DNA of 28,207 bases from Priapulus caudatus. Its lineage: Eukaryota > Priapulida > Priapulimorpha > Priapulimorphida > Priapulidae. The notes under the pieces are model-generated. The model saw only the letters and a program-made list of their open reading frames with translations, was not told where the DNA came from and did not search any database. The DNA is taken from positions 1-28,207 of the forward strand of contig NW_014578408.1 of assembly GCF_000485595.1 (NCBI RefSeq). The letters are read 5' to 3'. Below, piece by piece: positions 12,219-21,058 of the stretch (positions are counted from its first letter, which is position 1; every line of letters begins with the position of its first letter). Position numbers and translations under genes: made by a program.

Positions 12219-12632
12219 TTTCATCCTGCTTCACATTCAACAAGTGTTTACGTTAATTCGGACAGTGGTCACGAGGTGAGCGGTCACACAAGGTGACGAC
12301 CTGGCACTGATATTCACGGCATGCACTAAGGTTTCTACGTTTTGAGCGTACAGGGGAAATTTTGCTAGTATTTCTACCCATACGGTTCTAGCATAGAAAT
12401 TCTGCCTGAGTGTACTACCGCCACACGTGAATTCTGCACCGTATTTCTGTGCATATGTAATGAGCTAGCGTCTAGCGCTAGTACTGCTCGAATTACATTG
12501 CGCAAAATCTGTCGATTACGTGCCACTTTCAGACCCAGTATACTAAATGTGGTATGACGATAGACTAGCATCTACAAGCGTAATCCCTCGCTCTCGCTAT
12601 ATCTACCCAGTGTATGCAGGGAGACACGCTCA
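12219..12632. other. Unit DNA between repeat Z and the hAT end, copy A
   Basis: About 410 bases with no recognisable gene or motif, repeated in copy B at about 18631-19081. Its right edge is the insertion site of the hAT element, with CGCTCA at 12627-12632. Confidence 0.5.
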
Positions 12633-12838
12633 CAGGGTTGAAAATACTTTTCTAACATTGGTGATCCTGCAGGATCACCGATGTTATAATATTGGTGATC
12701 CTGCAAACATTTTGGTGATCCTGCCGAAACGCATACGTTATAATTATTTATACATTGCAATATGTTCCTGTTTTACAAGCGTATACAGTAACCAGGCAAA
12801 AAAGATAGAAACAGCACAATCAGGAAATTAGAATTTGA
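12633..12838 (-). mobile_element. hAT element 3' end, copy A, cut by tandem junction
   Basis: Starts with the inverted repeat CAGGGTTGAAAATA, which also ends the element at 20163-20176 in reverse complement. It continues with the subterminal GGTGATCC motifs and then the non-coding DNA that precedes the transposase stop in the fuller copy at 19082-20176. Similarity to that copy stops after AATTAGAATTTGATT, where BEL gag sequence (copy B) begins. No coding part remains. Orientation follows the transposase remnant at 19352-20040. Confidence 0.65.
12660..12721. repeat. Subterminal GGTGATCC motif cluster, hAT left end
   Basis: GGTGATCC at 12660-12667, its inverse GGATCACC at 12672-12679, then GGTGATCC at 12694-12701 and 12714-12721. 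The first pair forms a perfect 20-bp palindrome, GGTGATCCTGCAGGATCACC. hAT transposases are known to bind short repeated subterminal motifs, and the same motif clusters at the other end (20072-20150). Confidence 0.8.
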
Positions 12839-12839
12839 T

Positions 12840-15053
12840 TTATTTATTTTCGTCTTCGCCTCCAACAAACCCACTTCCGCTTCGGGTAACAGAAGTTGAA
12901 CCTTCTTCGGCCCTACTCTCCGCAGGCGTTTGCTCCATGGGGTGCAGGAACTTGGTATGCTTCTTCCCACAACCTGGTATGGTGCAAGTTCTTTGTAGGC
13001 CACACCGGTTCGCCATGTGACCTGCATTAAGACAGTTGTAGCACAGCTTATTCTCTCGTGCGAATTTAAATCGGTCGTCTGTCTTCATGCCCTTGAACTG
13101 GTCGCATCCAAAGAGTGTATGATTGCCATCACACTTGAGGCAAACTCTTCTATGCAACTGAACCCTGTCTGAAACAGGAGCGGCATGTTGCTGCTGACCA
13201 CCGGATGCAGAAACGCTGTAACTCGAACCCTTGCCTTGTCGCCTACTAGACCGGTTCTTCTCAGCAATCTTCTGCGGTTCAGCCATCACACCATACACCG
13301 GGTCATTCGCCTCTTCAGCTGCAACTTGCACAAAATGTGCTATGTCATTGATGTTCGGACTTCTATCCTTCTGCCTCCGAATTTGCATGGCCTGCCTCTT
13401 CCAGCGATTTTGCAGGTCAGTCGGCAGCCTAGCAATCACCCTGACAAGAGTTGTCTGGGAATTAATCTCCTGCAGATGACCAGTCGCTCGAAGGGTCTCT
13501 TGGCAATTCTGCAGGTCATCGGAGAAATCTTGTAGACCATCCCTGTCATTTGGTCGCATGGATGACCCTTCAGTGACCTTTCTGATCCATGCTTCCGCAA
13601 TGACATAGCAGCTACCAAATCTTTCAGTAGCTGTCGGGCCTTAGCATAGCCTTGATCTGGCTCCATAGCTAAGCAGCACTGGATGACCTTCCTGGCCTTG
13701 CCACTGCAATACTGTAGAAGTCTCAACAGCTTAGAACCGCTGTCTATTGTGCCCTTCTCAACAGTATTATCAAAGGCACGCGTGAAGACCCAGTATTTCA
13801 GCGGGTCCCCATCAAAGTCATCAGCTCAGCCTTCGGCAGCTGCATCATGTCCAGGATCCTCTGCTGCTGCAACCTGTCCCGGGACATCGTGCGCATGAAC
13901 TCTTCGTTCAGAGTTCTGCTTTCACTGGCGCCTTCCTCGACAACCATCGAGCGGTTGTCTCGCCTCTCCTCCCATTCCTCGGCATGAGGATTGAGCTTAG
14001 ACATCTGGGTTGGGCTTCTCTGCATACCGGCAGCTTCAGGAGATGCGCCTGCCTCGACATTGTCAGCCCAAGAGACAATGAATGCATGCTTCTCCTTGTT
14101 GAGTAAGGTAGACTTGGGTTCAGGGCCTCTTCGCTCAGCCAGATGAACACTCGTCAGGCCAACCGCTTTTTCAGCCAGCCTTTCCCTAGTGAGAGAAGTG
14201 CCACTGACATCAAGCACTCATCGATCACTAGGATGAACATTCGTCGGGTCTTCTTCACGTTCCGCATTCGCCCAGGCCTCTTCTTCTGCTGCTGCCTTCG
14301 AAATTTCGGTTTCAAGGCGCAACGTTTCCCTTCTCTGCCGAAGCTGCATCTCTTCTTCTTCACGTCTTTGCTGGAACTGCCTTTCCTCGTCTTCTCGTCT
14401 CCGCACTAGCTCCTTTTCGCCCTTGTCTCGTCTCCGCCGCAGCTCCATCTCGTCCTCATCGAGCTTCTGCTGAGCTTTCAAGGTTGAGGCCTCAGCTAGG
14501 AGAATTGCCTTCTTTGCTGCTGCTGCTGCCTTAGCTCTGGAATTACCCATTGATGAAGTAGTTCTTCTGCTACTGGTAACACTGCAGGCTATCTCACTAG
14601 TTGCTTTGGCACCCACTCCCTGAGCAGCACCAGCATGCTCGAGATAGGTCTTCACCTCCTCTTGCATGAGGGAAAATTTTTCTCCACCTCATCAAGGTAA
14701 TTCTGGGACTCTTCCTTCTCCGGCTCCTTGACCATCAATCTCATAAATTCAAAGTGAGACAAGCGAAATCTCTCCATGGCAGTGGACAGACCGTCTGACG
14801 CTCGGCGAACCGCCGTGACATCACTGTCACGCAACAGTTCCTTCAACTCGTTCTCCCTCCGGGTGAACTCGGCCTTCGCGCCCCCTCGGGTCTGCTTCAG
14901 GCGCCGCATCTTCTCAGAGATGGCACCCTCCTTCAACATGGCAACGTACGCATTGCCCTCTTTTCCATGCTCCTGGTCCCTCAGCGGTTTCGGATTCGGT
15001 CCCTCACAGTTCGTCATAGTCGTCTTGGTCCACGAACTGCACTGGATCCCCAA
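12840..15053 (-). pseudogene. BEL/Pao gag, tandem copy B, best-preserved copy
   Basis: BEL/Pao Gag builds the particle and binds RNA. Five overlapping minus-strand frames give most of it: N-terminal helical region (14652-15053), an E/R/Q-rich coiled coil (14218-14667), a linker (13798-14217), capsid-like core (13436-13726, with L-L-Q-Y-C-S-G-K-A-R and Y-A-K-A-R-Q-L-L-K) and C-terminal part (12840-13559). The last contains three knuckles: C-x2-C-x3-H-x4-C, C-x2-C-x4-H-x4-C and C-x4-C-x3-H-x4-H, a layout characteristic of BEL/Pao. At least four frameshifts separate the pieces. The stop at 12840 lies at the junction with hAT DNA, so the frame is truncated by the tandem junction and pol is absent. 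Copy A (6226-8835) is the same gene in worse condition. The true start is unresolved because a different frame is open just upstream of 15053. Confidence 0.8.
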
Positions 15054-15311
15054 ACAGGTCCAATAATAAAATATTGAACTAATATGGCGGGTGACATGTT
15101 GCGGGTAGGCTTTCCGTGACTGTTTGGGGGTGACGGGTGACGTACAACTAGCAAAGCCAGGCTGTATTTAAACTCATACTTTATTATCAACAAGTGACAA
15201 TAATAGCAAGGTTCAATAATTTATATTGCCTCAAAACTTGCAGTTGTATTTTCAGCAGTCAGTCTGTAATGCTTGCTGGTGGCCATTTTCTAGCCTTCCT
15301 TCTCTATAGTG

Positions 15312-15325
15312 GCGCCATCTATTGG
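15312..15325 (-). promoter_or_regulatory. CTCF-like motif in BEL LTR region
   Basis: The plus strand reads GCGCCATCTATTGG; the minus strand CCAATAGATGGCGC fits the bilaterian CTCF core, CCNNNAGRNGGCGC. The copy A equivalent near 9105-9119 is distorted by indels. Binding is inference. Confidence 0.35.
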
Positions 15326-15351
15326 CGAAGCGTGAAACTAAATAGTCTGCA

Positions 15352-15710
15352 ATAGTTACTGCTATGCTCCCATATTAAACGTCCTATTTTGGAGCACGCC
15401 AGTCGACGTACTTTCTAGCCACAGCAATTTTTTGGCAAAAATGGGAATTGCCATTGGTCAGTTCAGGTGATTTTGCTCATTTTTGGTATGTGAATGAATT
15501 TGAAGGGCTAGGGTTTTTGATATTTAAAAAAAAAATTATGCAAATTAGGTAGGGTTTGGCAATGTTAGGGTCTGTGGTGTCACACTCGTCTGGTTCGTTT
15601 TACAATATTTTATTGACAACATCTTTAATGCAAAATTCCTGCTATGAACATATTATGATTTATACTATTATTATTATATTATTATTGTTATGATATAATG
15701 ATTTATGCTA
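15352..15710. repeat. Dispersed repeat Y, copy 2
   Basis: The middle copy of repeat Y, closely matching 24050-24443 in its first ~210 bases (TACTGCTATGCTCCCATATT through CAAATTAGGTA). Attached to gag through the leader, which supports assigning Y to the BEL LTR. Confidence 0.8.
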
Positions 15711-15731
15711 AGAAACATCAAAGCGGGTATA

Positions 15732-15743
15732 GCGCCATCTACC
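15732..15743 (-). promoter_or_regulatory. Second CTCF-like core motif in BEL LTR region
   Basis: The plus strand reads TAGCGCCATCTACC; the minus strand GGTAGATGGCGCTA contains the AGATGGCGC core. It is in the same orientation as the site at 15312 and is conserved at 9563-9574 in copy A. Binding is inference. Confidence 0.35.
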
Positions 15744-15840
15744 ATCACAAATTGTGATTTATTTTGGTTTATAAATTATTTATAATTTATATACAATATT
15801 ATTTACTATTTTCACATAAAAAATTATACATATAATTATC

Positions 15841-15879
15841 AAGAGTATATAATGGGAGTTCTCCCCCATATATACTCTT
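15841..15879 (-). promoter_or_regulatory. TATA-bearing hairpin, likely BEL LTR core promoter
   Basis: AAGAGTATATAATGGGAG pairs with CTCCCCCATATATACTCTT, giving a perfect AAGAGTATAT stem plus a G/C-rich inner part. On the minus strand GAGTATATATGGGGGAG resembles a TATA box with a G-rich follow-on, upstream of repeat Y and gag. Copy A preserves the outer stem at about 9666-9704 with indels. The promoter role is inferred from position. Confidence 0.4.
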
Positions 15880-16430
15880 CGTTTCTATAATGTACGTCGA
15901 TGGTTTGTGTAAACTTACGTCAGAACTAGCATGGAGCAACAACAATGATTAAAATAAAACATTTATTTTAATTATACAAATGCCTTATTCCTGTAGGGTA
16001 CAAACATCCATCAGACAACATATTTTACAATCAAGTACAGCCATTCAGGCCCTAGCAAAGCGGTAATACAAAATAGCACTAGCAAACTTAGCACATTCCA
16101 CACATAGTACTGGCCTTGCCAGTATATACCTAGATAGTCACGACAACACTACCTGTGGCACCAGATACATGCGAATATCCATTCCTCTAGGTCAATAGAA
16201 CAGAAACAACATCACCATAATTGTATAATTCGAATACTGCATGCTATACCCTCATACTTGCATTTCGTGTGTCACAATAAAGTTCAGGTCCGCGCAAGTC
16301 CACAATAAAGTCTAAGCTTTTTTAGTTTACTTTGTTTGCGGACACATCCAATAGGTGAAACAAAATACGGGTGATATGAGAGACCGGGACTAATGCCATC
16401 AACTTTGTACTAAATTACGTAGTTCTTGAG

Positions 16431-17436
16431 TTTATAAATTTAGAACTGTTGTTGCGAAGTAACTGTACGATTTTGGCAAGTCACGATTCCGTGGCGTTGT
16501 GAGAAAAGCTAATCTAACACCGATGTTTCACGCCAATTAAACACAGTACTTGACGCGTTGTATGTTCGCCCAGCTAGCCACAGAATGGCGCTACAGGGAA
16601 CCTGCGCCAAAAACCTAGTCTGTGTTTGAACGACACATAATCGCCTTAGCACTAGATTCATAATTGTTTCGCGGATGCGATGGAGGCATGAGCCGCTGCA
16701 TCGTATATTTGTCTCTGCATACTTTGAAAAATGCATGCGGGCTGGCCACTAGGAGTGAATCCCGACTTCTGCCGGACCAATGTGTTTAATCGCACGTCCC
16801 GCGAGTACCTGGTTAGTGGTTTGAGCCATAGCCCGGAACTGGAGACCACGCGAATAACCACGCCCCGGCGCCTTGCTGGTTGGCGAACGAACGTCACCGC
16901 ACTTGCTGCCCGTAATTGTCAAGAGGCGTACTGATGTTGAACGCTGATGCGTAATTTCTTACCTGGAAGGACATTAAATATAACTTTACGGTCCACTCGT
17001 GACCAAACTGAACCTTGCCACATAGAACATACGCGGCGACAATAACCAATGCCTGTACGCAAGGTACGCGCAATCCTGTCCACACAGAGTACAAACGAAA
17101 CAAATTCTGCAAGAGTCAGTGACGATTTTGATCCTTTAATGTCAGCTGGTCATATACTGATCATTTTCAGTCCAGTTTCCACATAACCGGCGGACGCGAC
17201 TTGACGCACTGATATTAAACGTTTGATGATAGCTTGATCGATTAATACCGCTCTTCGTCTCGCATTAGAACGGAAAGTGCCGTTCAGTCTTTCACCCGCT
17301 GTAGAAGTGTACTAGCGTTAAGTGGTCTTGAAACTCTCACTCTTGGATATGTCGGTGACGTATTACACCTTAAGCGTAATGACGGACCTCGGACCTCCGG
17401 GCTGTCATGCTGAGCTGTGATCAACCAATGTTAGAG
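16431..17436. other. Repeat-unit DNA without a recognised gene, copy B
   Basis: The counterpart of 10251-11235. Frames at 16509-16736, 16658-16897 and 16894-17112 do not match those of copy A and contain no motifs, which indicates that none is a real gene. Confidence 0.5.
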
Positions 17437-17840
17437 TCAGGCAGCAATGTCCAAGTCATGCGGTGTACATGACGAATAGCCAGAGTCCCATCTATCAAAT
17501 GCCAGCCGTAATGGTGCGGCAACCGACAGATCGTGCCCGTTGACGTTCGAGGCAGTAGCACGCTCCAGCTTCCTGCTCCAACGACCGGTCAGCTGAGCTT
17601 TGCTGCCCAGCGACGCAGCACGACCGGTTGTCTCTCCGTAATCGGGAGCCGATCTGTTCATTTCGCGGGCCTATTGTTTCTGAGCGGATCGATGTCGAAG
17701 TTAGCAAATCTAATTTCCTTTAGTCCGAGAGAAATTTGTTTGACTACCATCTCGTATAGATTCTGCGCCTGATTGGTAAGTAGCGAAACAAACAGGAACG
17801 GACCACCCGGTGGCGCCACCGGCTCGCGGTGCGGCGCACC
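17437..17840 (-). pseudogene. Gypsy-type gag N-terminus, copy B, frameshifted
   Basis: Collinear with the gag-start candidate at 11236-11535 in nucleotide sequence, for example AATTTCCTTTAGT and GAAATTTGTT on the plus strand. Its coiled-coil frame is broken by insertions. It keeps the GGTGGCGCCACC palindrome, extended here to 16 bp (17807-17822). It is not translatable as read. Confidence 0.4.
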
Positions 17841-17977
17841 GACAGTAAAACGCGGGAGGACACTGCCATGCTAACGACTGAGCACATTGCTCAATTAAAA
17901 ACTTCGACTTCTCTCACTCAACTCATATTGTTTCCTTTTATTTATGAGCTAACAATTGCTTGTCATGACAGCTGTTA

Positions 17978-18062
17978 ACACAGGCTTCTCAGATTTGAAC
18001 AAGTTAGCTAGGAGGGACCTACTATATGAAGCTCGCCCTAGAACCCAATAAGTTGGCGTCAT
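17978..18062. repeat. Dispersed repeat X, copy 2 (degraded)
   Basis: Matches 11662-11733 with many small insertions: ACAGGCTTCTCAGATTTGAA, then AGGAGG...CTACTA, CCCTAGAACCC and GTCATTTC. It has the same position in the unit as copy 1. Confidence 0.6.
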
Positions 18063-18299
18063 TTCGAGCAAGTGCACAATACAGCAGCAAATCCGGACTG
18101 CACAAACTAGCGCAAATTGACGTTGACGTAGTAAGGCACAGCGTATCGTTAGCCCCGCTGCCCAGAGCCGTAAAACGCGTACTGTTGTCACGTCGGCAGT
18201 AAACAACCATTCTCGCCACGTAAGAGATAACGTAGCGCAGGTAACTTATGTGGCCACCGTATGAGGTACCAGTGTAATTGATGCTGTTGGTCTAGTTTA

Positions 18300-18316
18300 A
18301 TTATATATATATATAA
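18300..18316 (-). promoter_or_regulatory. TATA-like element, gypsy LTR candidate copy B
   Basis: The ATATATATATATAAAC run is conserved from 11930-11947, with the same GGTAGTAACCAGACCTGTACC flank on the plus-strand right side. A promoter function is inferred only from position. Confidence 0.3.
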
Positions 18317-18461
18317 ACAAAGGTAGTAACCAGACCTGTACCTGCGTGGCCATAATCTTCAGTTAGCCTTACAAGCACGACGAACAATTGTTAGTGTTTG
18401 CACCCATTTTGTACCCGCACGCTACAGAAGTTGAGTGCATCTGAAAGCAACACTAACTCTA

Positions 18462-18630
18462 CGTGGAGGGCCGGCTATTTCAACATAATAGACATACTTT
18501 CTGTGGCGCGTTTTTAATCCACTTTTATGAGGCGCGAATGTATCAGCCGCCGCACCAGGGCACAATTTCGGGTGCGACGTGGAGCGCTGAGGCGCCGATC
18601 GCAGCCCCTCCGTAAAAATGAAAAGCCGCT
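18462..18630. repeat. Dispersed GC-rich repeat Z, copy 2 (degraded)
   Basis: The same block as 12071-12218 with extra bases scattered through it. The 12-bp GCGCGATCGCGC palindrome seen in the other two copies is broken here (GCGCCGATCGCAGCC). Confidence 0.65.
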
Positions 18631-19081
18631 TTCATCACTGCTATCACATCAACAATTTTAGTTAATTCGACAGTGGTCAACGAGTGAGGGCGTCACACAA
18701 GGTGACGACGCGTGCACTGATAATTCACGTCAGTGCACTAAGGTTTTACTATTGAAGCGTACAAGGGGATAATTTTGTCTAGTATTATCTACCATACGGT
18801 CTATTGCATAAAGAAAATTCTGCCAGTGAGTGTTACTGCCGCCACAAACGTGAAATTCGTGCAATCCGTATTTCTGTGGTCAATATGTAATGAACGCTAA
18901 TGCGTCCTAGCGCGTAAGTACTGCTTCGAATTACACTTGCGCAACAATCTTCGTACGCGGCGGCCGACTTTCAGACCCCCAAGTATAGCTAAAATGTGGT
19001 ATGACGATAAGACTACATCTACAAGCGATACCCTCGCATCTCAGCTATATCTACCTCAGTGTATGCAGGGAGACACGCTCA
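18631..19081. other. Unit DNA between repeat Z and the hAT element, copy B
   Basis: The counterpart of 12219-12632. No gene or motif recognised. It ends with CGCTCA (19076-19081), which is shared with the flank after the other hAT end (20177-20182). Confidence 0.5.
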
Positions 19082-19351
19082 AGGGTGAAAATACTTTTCT
19101 AACCTTGTCATCCCTCAGGATCACCGATGTTATAGATATTTGTGATCCCTGCAAACATGTTTTGGTGATCCTGCCGAAACGCATACGTTATAAATTATTT
19201 ATAACATTGCAATATGTTCCTGTTTTACAAACGTAAACAGTAACCGCAAGGCAATAGAAAGATAGAGAGACAGCACAATCAGGAAATTAGAATTTGATTA
19301 TTCTTTATCCTTCCAGTCTGAGTCTGAGTGTCGCCACAACAGTTCTATAAT

Positions 19352-20040
19352 TTAATAAGTGCATCCATCGTCATCTACGTAATACTCAGCTGTCCTTTCA
19401 TCATCATCTGCAACAGTGGGCAGGTTTAGTGAAAGATGAGGCCCATACGGTTTGACAAAAGTCCTTGCCGTCTTCTCATCTGCTTGCCCACAGCTGCCAC
19501 TTCATTAGACGGGATCAAAACACCTACTGCAGAGAATCCAGAGAAATTTCATCAGTGCATTAAGTTGATCCTGATAGTCTGGCTTCGTCAATATCAACCT
19601 TATATTCTCTTCATTTGAGAGAACGCCTCTCCACACTCCTAATACACTAGTAGAGCGGCCAGACAGCAACAGATTCCACACAAGCAGCAAAGTTCTTTGC
19701 TCTTGTTGCTGGCCAAGAAATGTCTGGCCCATGTTGCCCTTATTGACGAGCCACGTCATCACTGTTACCTTTTCGTGGACATAAGAGTTTTAACTGCGTG
19801 GGTCCACTCTTCTACAACGTTTTCAGTTTGTACATGATGGCCGCTCCAAAAACTGTCCTAGTGATGGCCACGATATCATCAAGAGCACAATCGCCATAGT
19901 CTTCTTCACCCTTCAGATCTAGTGGCCATGACTTGATGTACAAAATGAGTGAAATGTTTTGCAACATGTTTCCATTAATGGGAAACCTCCTTTCCAGTTC
20001 ACTTAAAAGTACATCCACATGCTTTGCTTTTGCAGACTTG
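19352..20040 (-). pseudogene. hAT transposase C-terminal remnant, frameshifted
   Basis: hAT transposases cut and paste their element; the C-terminus carries the dimerisation domain. Minus-strand pieces read in order: L-S-E-L-E-R-R-F with following helical residues (frame open across about 19812-20040), a second frame at 19505-19762 ending in N-A-L-M-K-F, and a short acidic tail ending Y-Y-V-D-D-D-G-C-T-Y at a stop at 19352. Near 19605-19640 the bases read S-V-E-R-R in one frame and, 1-2 bases out of step, Q-M-K-R-I. This is the typical ERxFSxMxxIK signature broken by a small indel. The catalytic D-D-E core and zinc finger are absent. The family is identified from the signature plus the flanking CAGGG termini. 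Confidence 0.55.
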
Positions 20041-20071
20041 AATACCTCTTTTTTTTTCTTTTCTTTTTTTC

Positions 20072-20150
20072 GGTGATCCAGTCGGATCACCGATGTTTTA
20101 TTTTTCATGATCCGGTGTTGATCCGAAGCTGAAAAAGCCGTCGGATCACC
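20072..20150. repeat. Subterminal GGTGATCC motif cluster, hAT right end
   Basis: GGTGATCC (20072-20079), four bases, GGATCACC (20084-20091), then degenerate GATCCGG-type copies and GGATCACC again at 20143-20150. The paired arrangement with a 4-base spacer followed by GATGTT matches the cluster at 12660-12685. Confidence 0.75.
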
Positions 20151-20182
20151 GGATCGGCGAGTTATTTTCAACCCTGCGCTCA

Positions 20183-21058
20183 ACCATGAACCCTTATCAT
20201 CCACACAGTCGTACACTGTACAATGCATATGCATACCTTACGCATGTTGTACTAGTGGTTGCTAGATTTCTTAGAGCCAAACTCGATATCGTGCAGAGGT
20301 GTGTGGTTTGTACAAGATGTCCTCTTCCACATCGTCGGCAGGGCACGGACAGACATTGCCCCCACCCCTTTCGATGACCCAGCGACCTGGCTAACATCGC
20401 TGGCAAATAGAGGCGTGACTCTTTACCCGGATCTGACACCTATAATGCCACTCGTAACGTCAGGATGAAGCGTAACAGACTATTTGCACGACTCATCTAA
20501 GAAATGTAAACCAATTAATATCACACATCTTCCCGCAGCCTGGCGGTATATTACGTAAGTGTTAGGGTATTGTCTCGCAGTAATTACTAAACATATGCTG
20601 ACGTCACATCATACTGGTGAGTTACGGGCTGCACGGAATTACAACGGACCGTGGCAGGTAACCTTTGACCTGGCCTGACTACCCAAGCATTAGCCTGAGA
20701 GGAGCAACACTCACCCGGGGCGATTTTCCTTTCAGCTTTCGATGGTTTCTGTGGCAGAGTAGATGACGCTAGAGGAGGCTCGCCGGCGGCTCGTTGGAGC
20801 AGCGGTCAGCACAGGGCTTGCCAAGATCACACCTCTCGTAGCCTATCGGTCCTCCGTGGGCCTGCCGGAAAGGCGTACACGGGCCAGACTACGGCATGAT
20901 GCATCGTCAGGGATCCCTCGTCCTCAACTACATCGCAAGTCTCACTCACGATCCTCAGCCGCACGTAACTCTGACAATATAGGCTGGTTGCCACGTCGAT
21001 TCTCTCAGAGACTCTCGTCTCTTGAAGATGTGTTCTACCGGAGGGATGATGGCTGGCC
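20183..21058. other. No gene recognised
   Basis: About 880 bases between the hAT element and the gypsy pol fragment. Plus-strand frames at 20259-20468 and 20763-21062 and a minus-strand frame at 20197-20439 lack any motif and overlap each other. On the minus strand this is downstream of the gypsy pol stop, so its right part may be the gypsy 3' untranslated region, but no LTR could be identified. Confidence 0.5.

Larger units (their letters stand above)
15054..16430 (-). mobile_element. BEL/Pao leader and LTR region, tandem copy B
   Basis: Non-coding DNA upstream of gag on the minus strand. In element direction it holds a TATA-containing inverted repeat (15841-15879), repeat Y (15352-15710), two CTCF-like motifs, and an AATAAA inside GATAATAAAGTATG (near 15175-15188) that could be the polyadenylation signal in R. 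This order (TATA, body, AATAAA, gag) is what an LTR and leader would show. I could not define the LTR ends or primer-binding site, and no second LTR is visible because pol is missing. Confidence 0.45.
19082..20176 (-). mobile_element. hAT DNA transposon, internally shortened copy
   Basis: The right end is TATTTTCAACCCTG (20163-20176), the exact reverse complement of CAGGGTTGAAAATA at 12633 in copy A. The left end in this copy is the slightly damaged AGGGTGAAAATA. CGCTCA flanks both ends (19076-19081 and 20177-20182), giving 6 of the 8 bases expected for a hAT target duplication. Subterminal GGTGATCC/GGATCACC motifs occur near both ends. A transposase remnant occupies the middle. At about 1.1 kb it is far shorter than an autonomous hAT element, so the N-terminal and catalytic parts have been lost. 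The left ~215 bases are shared with copy A; the rest is unique here. Confidence 0.65.
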
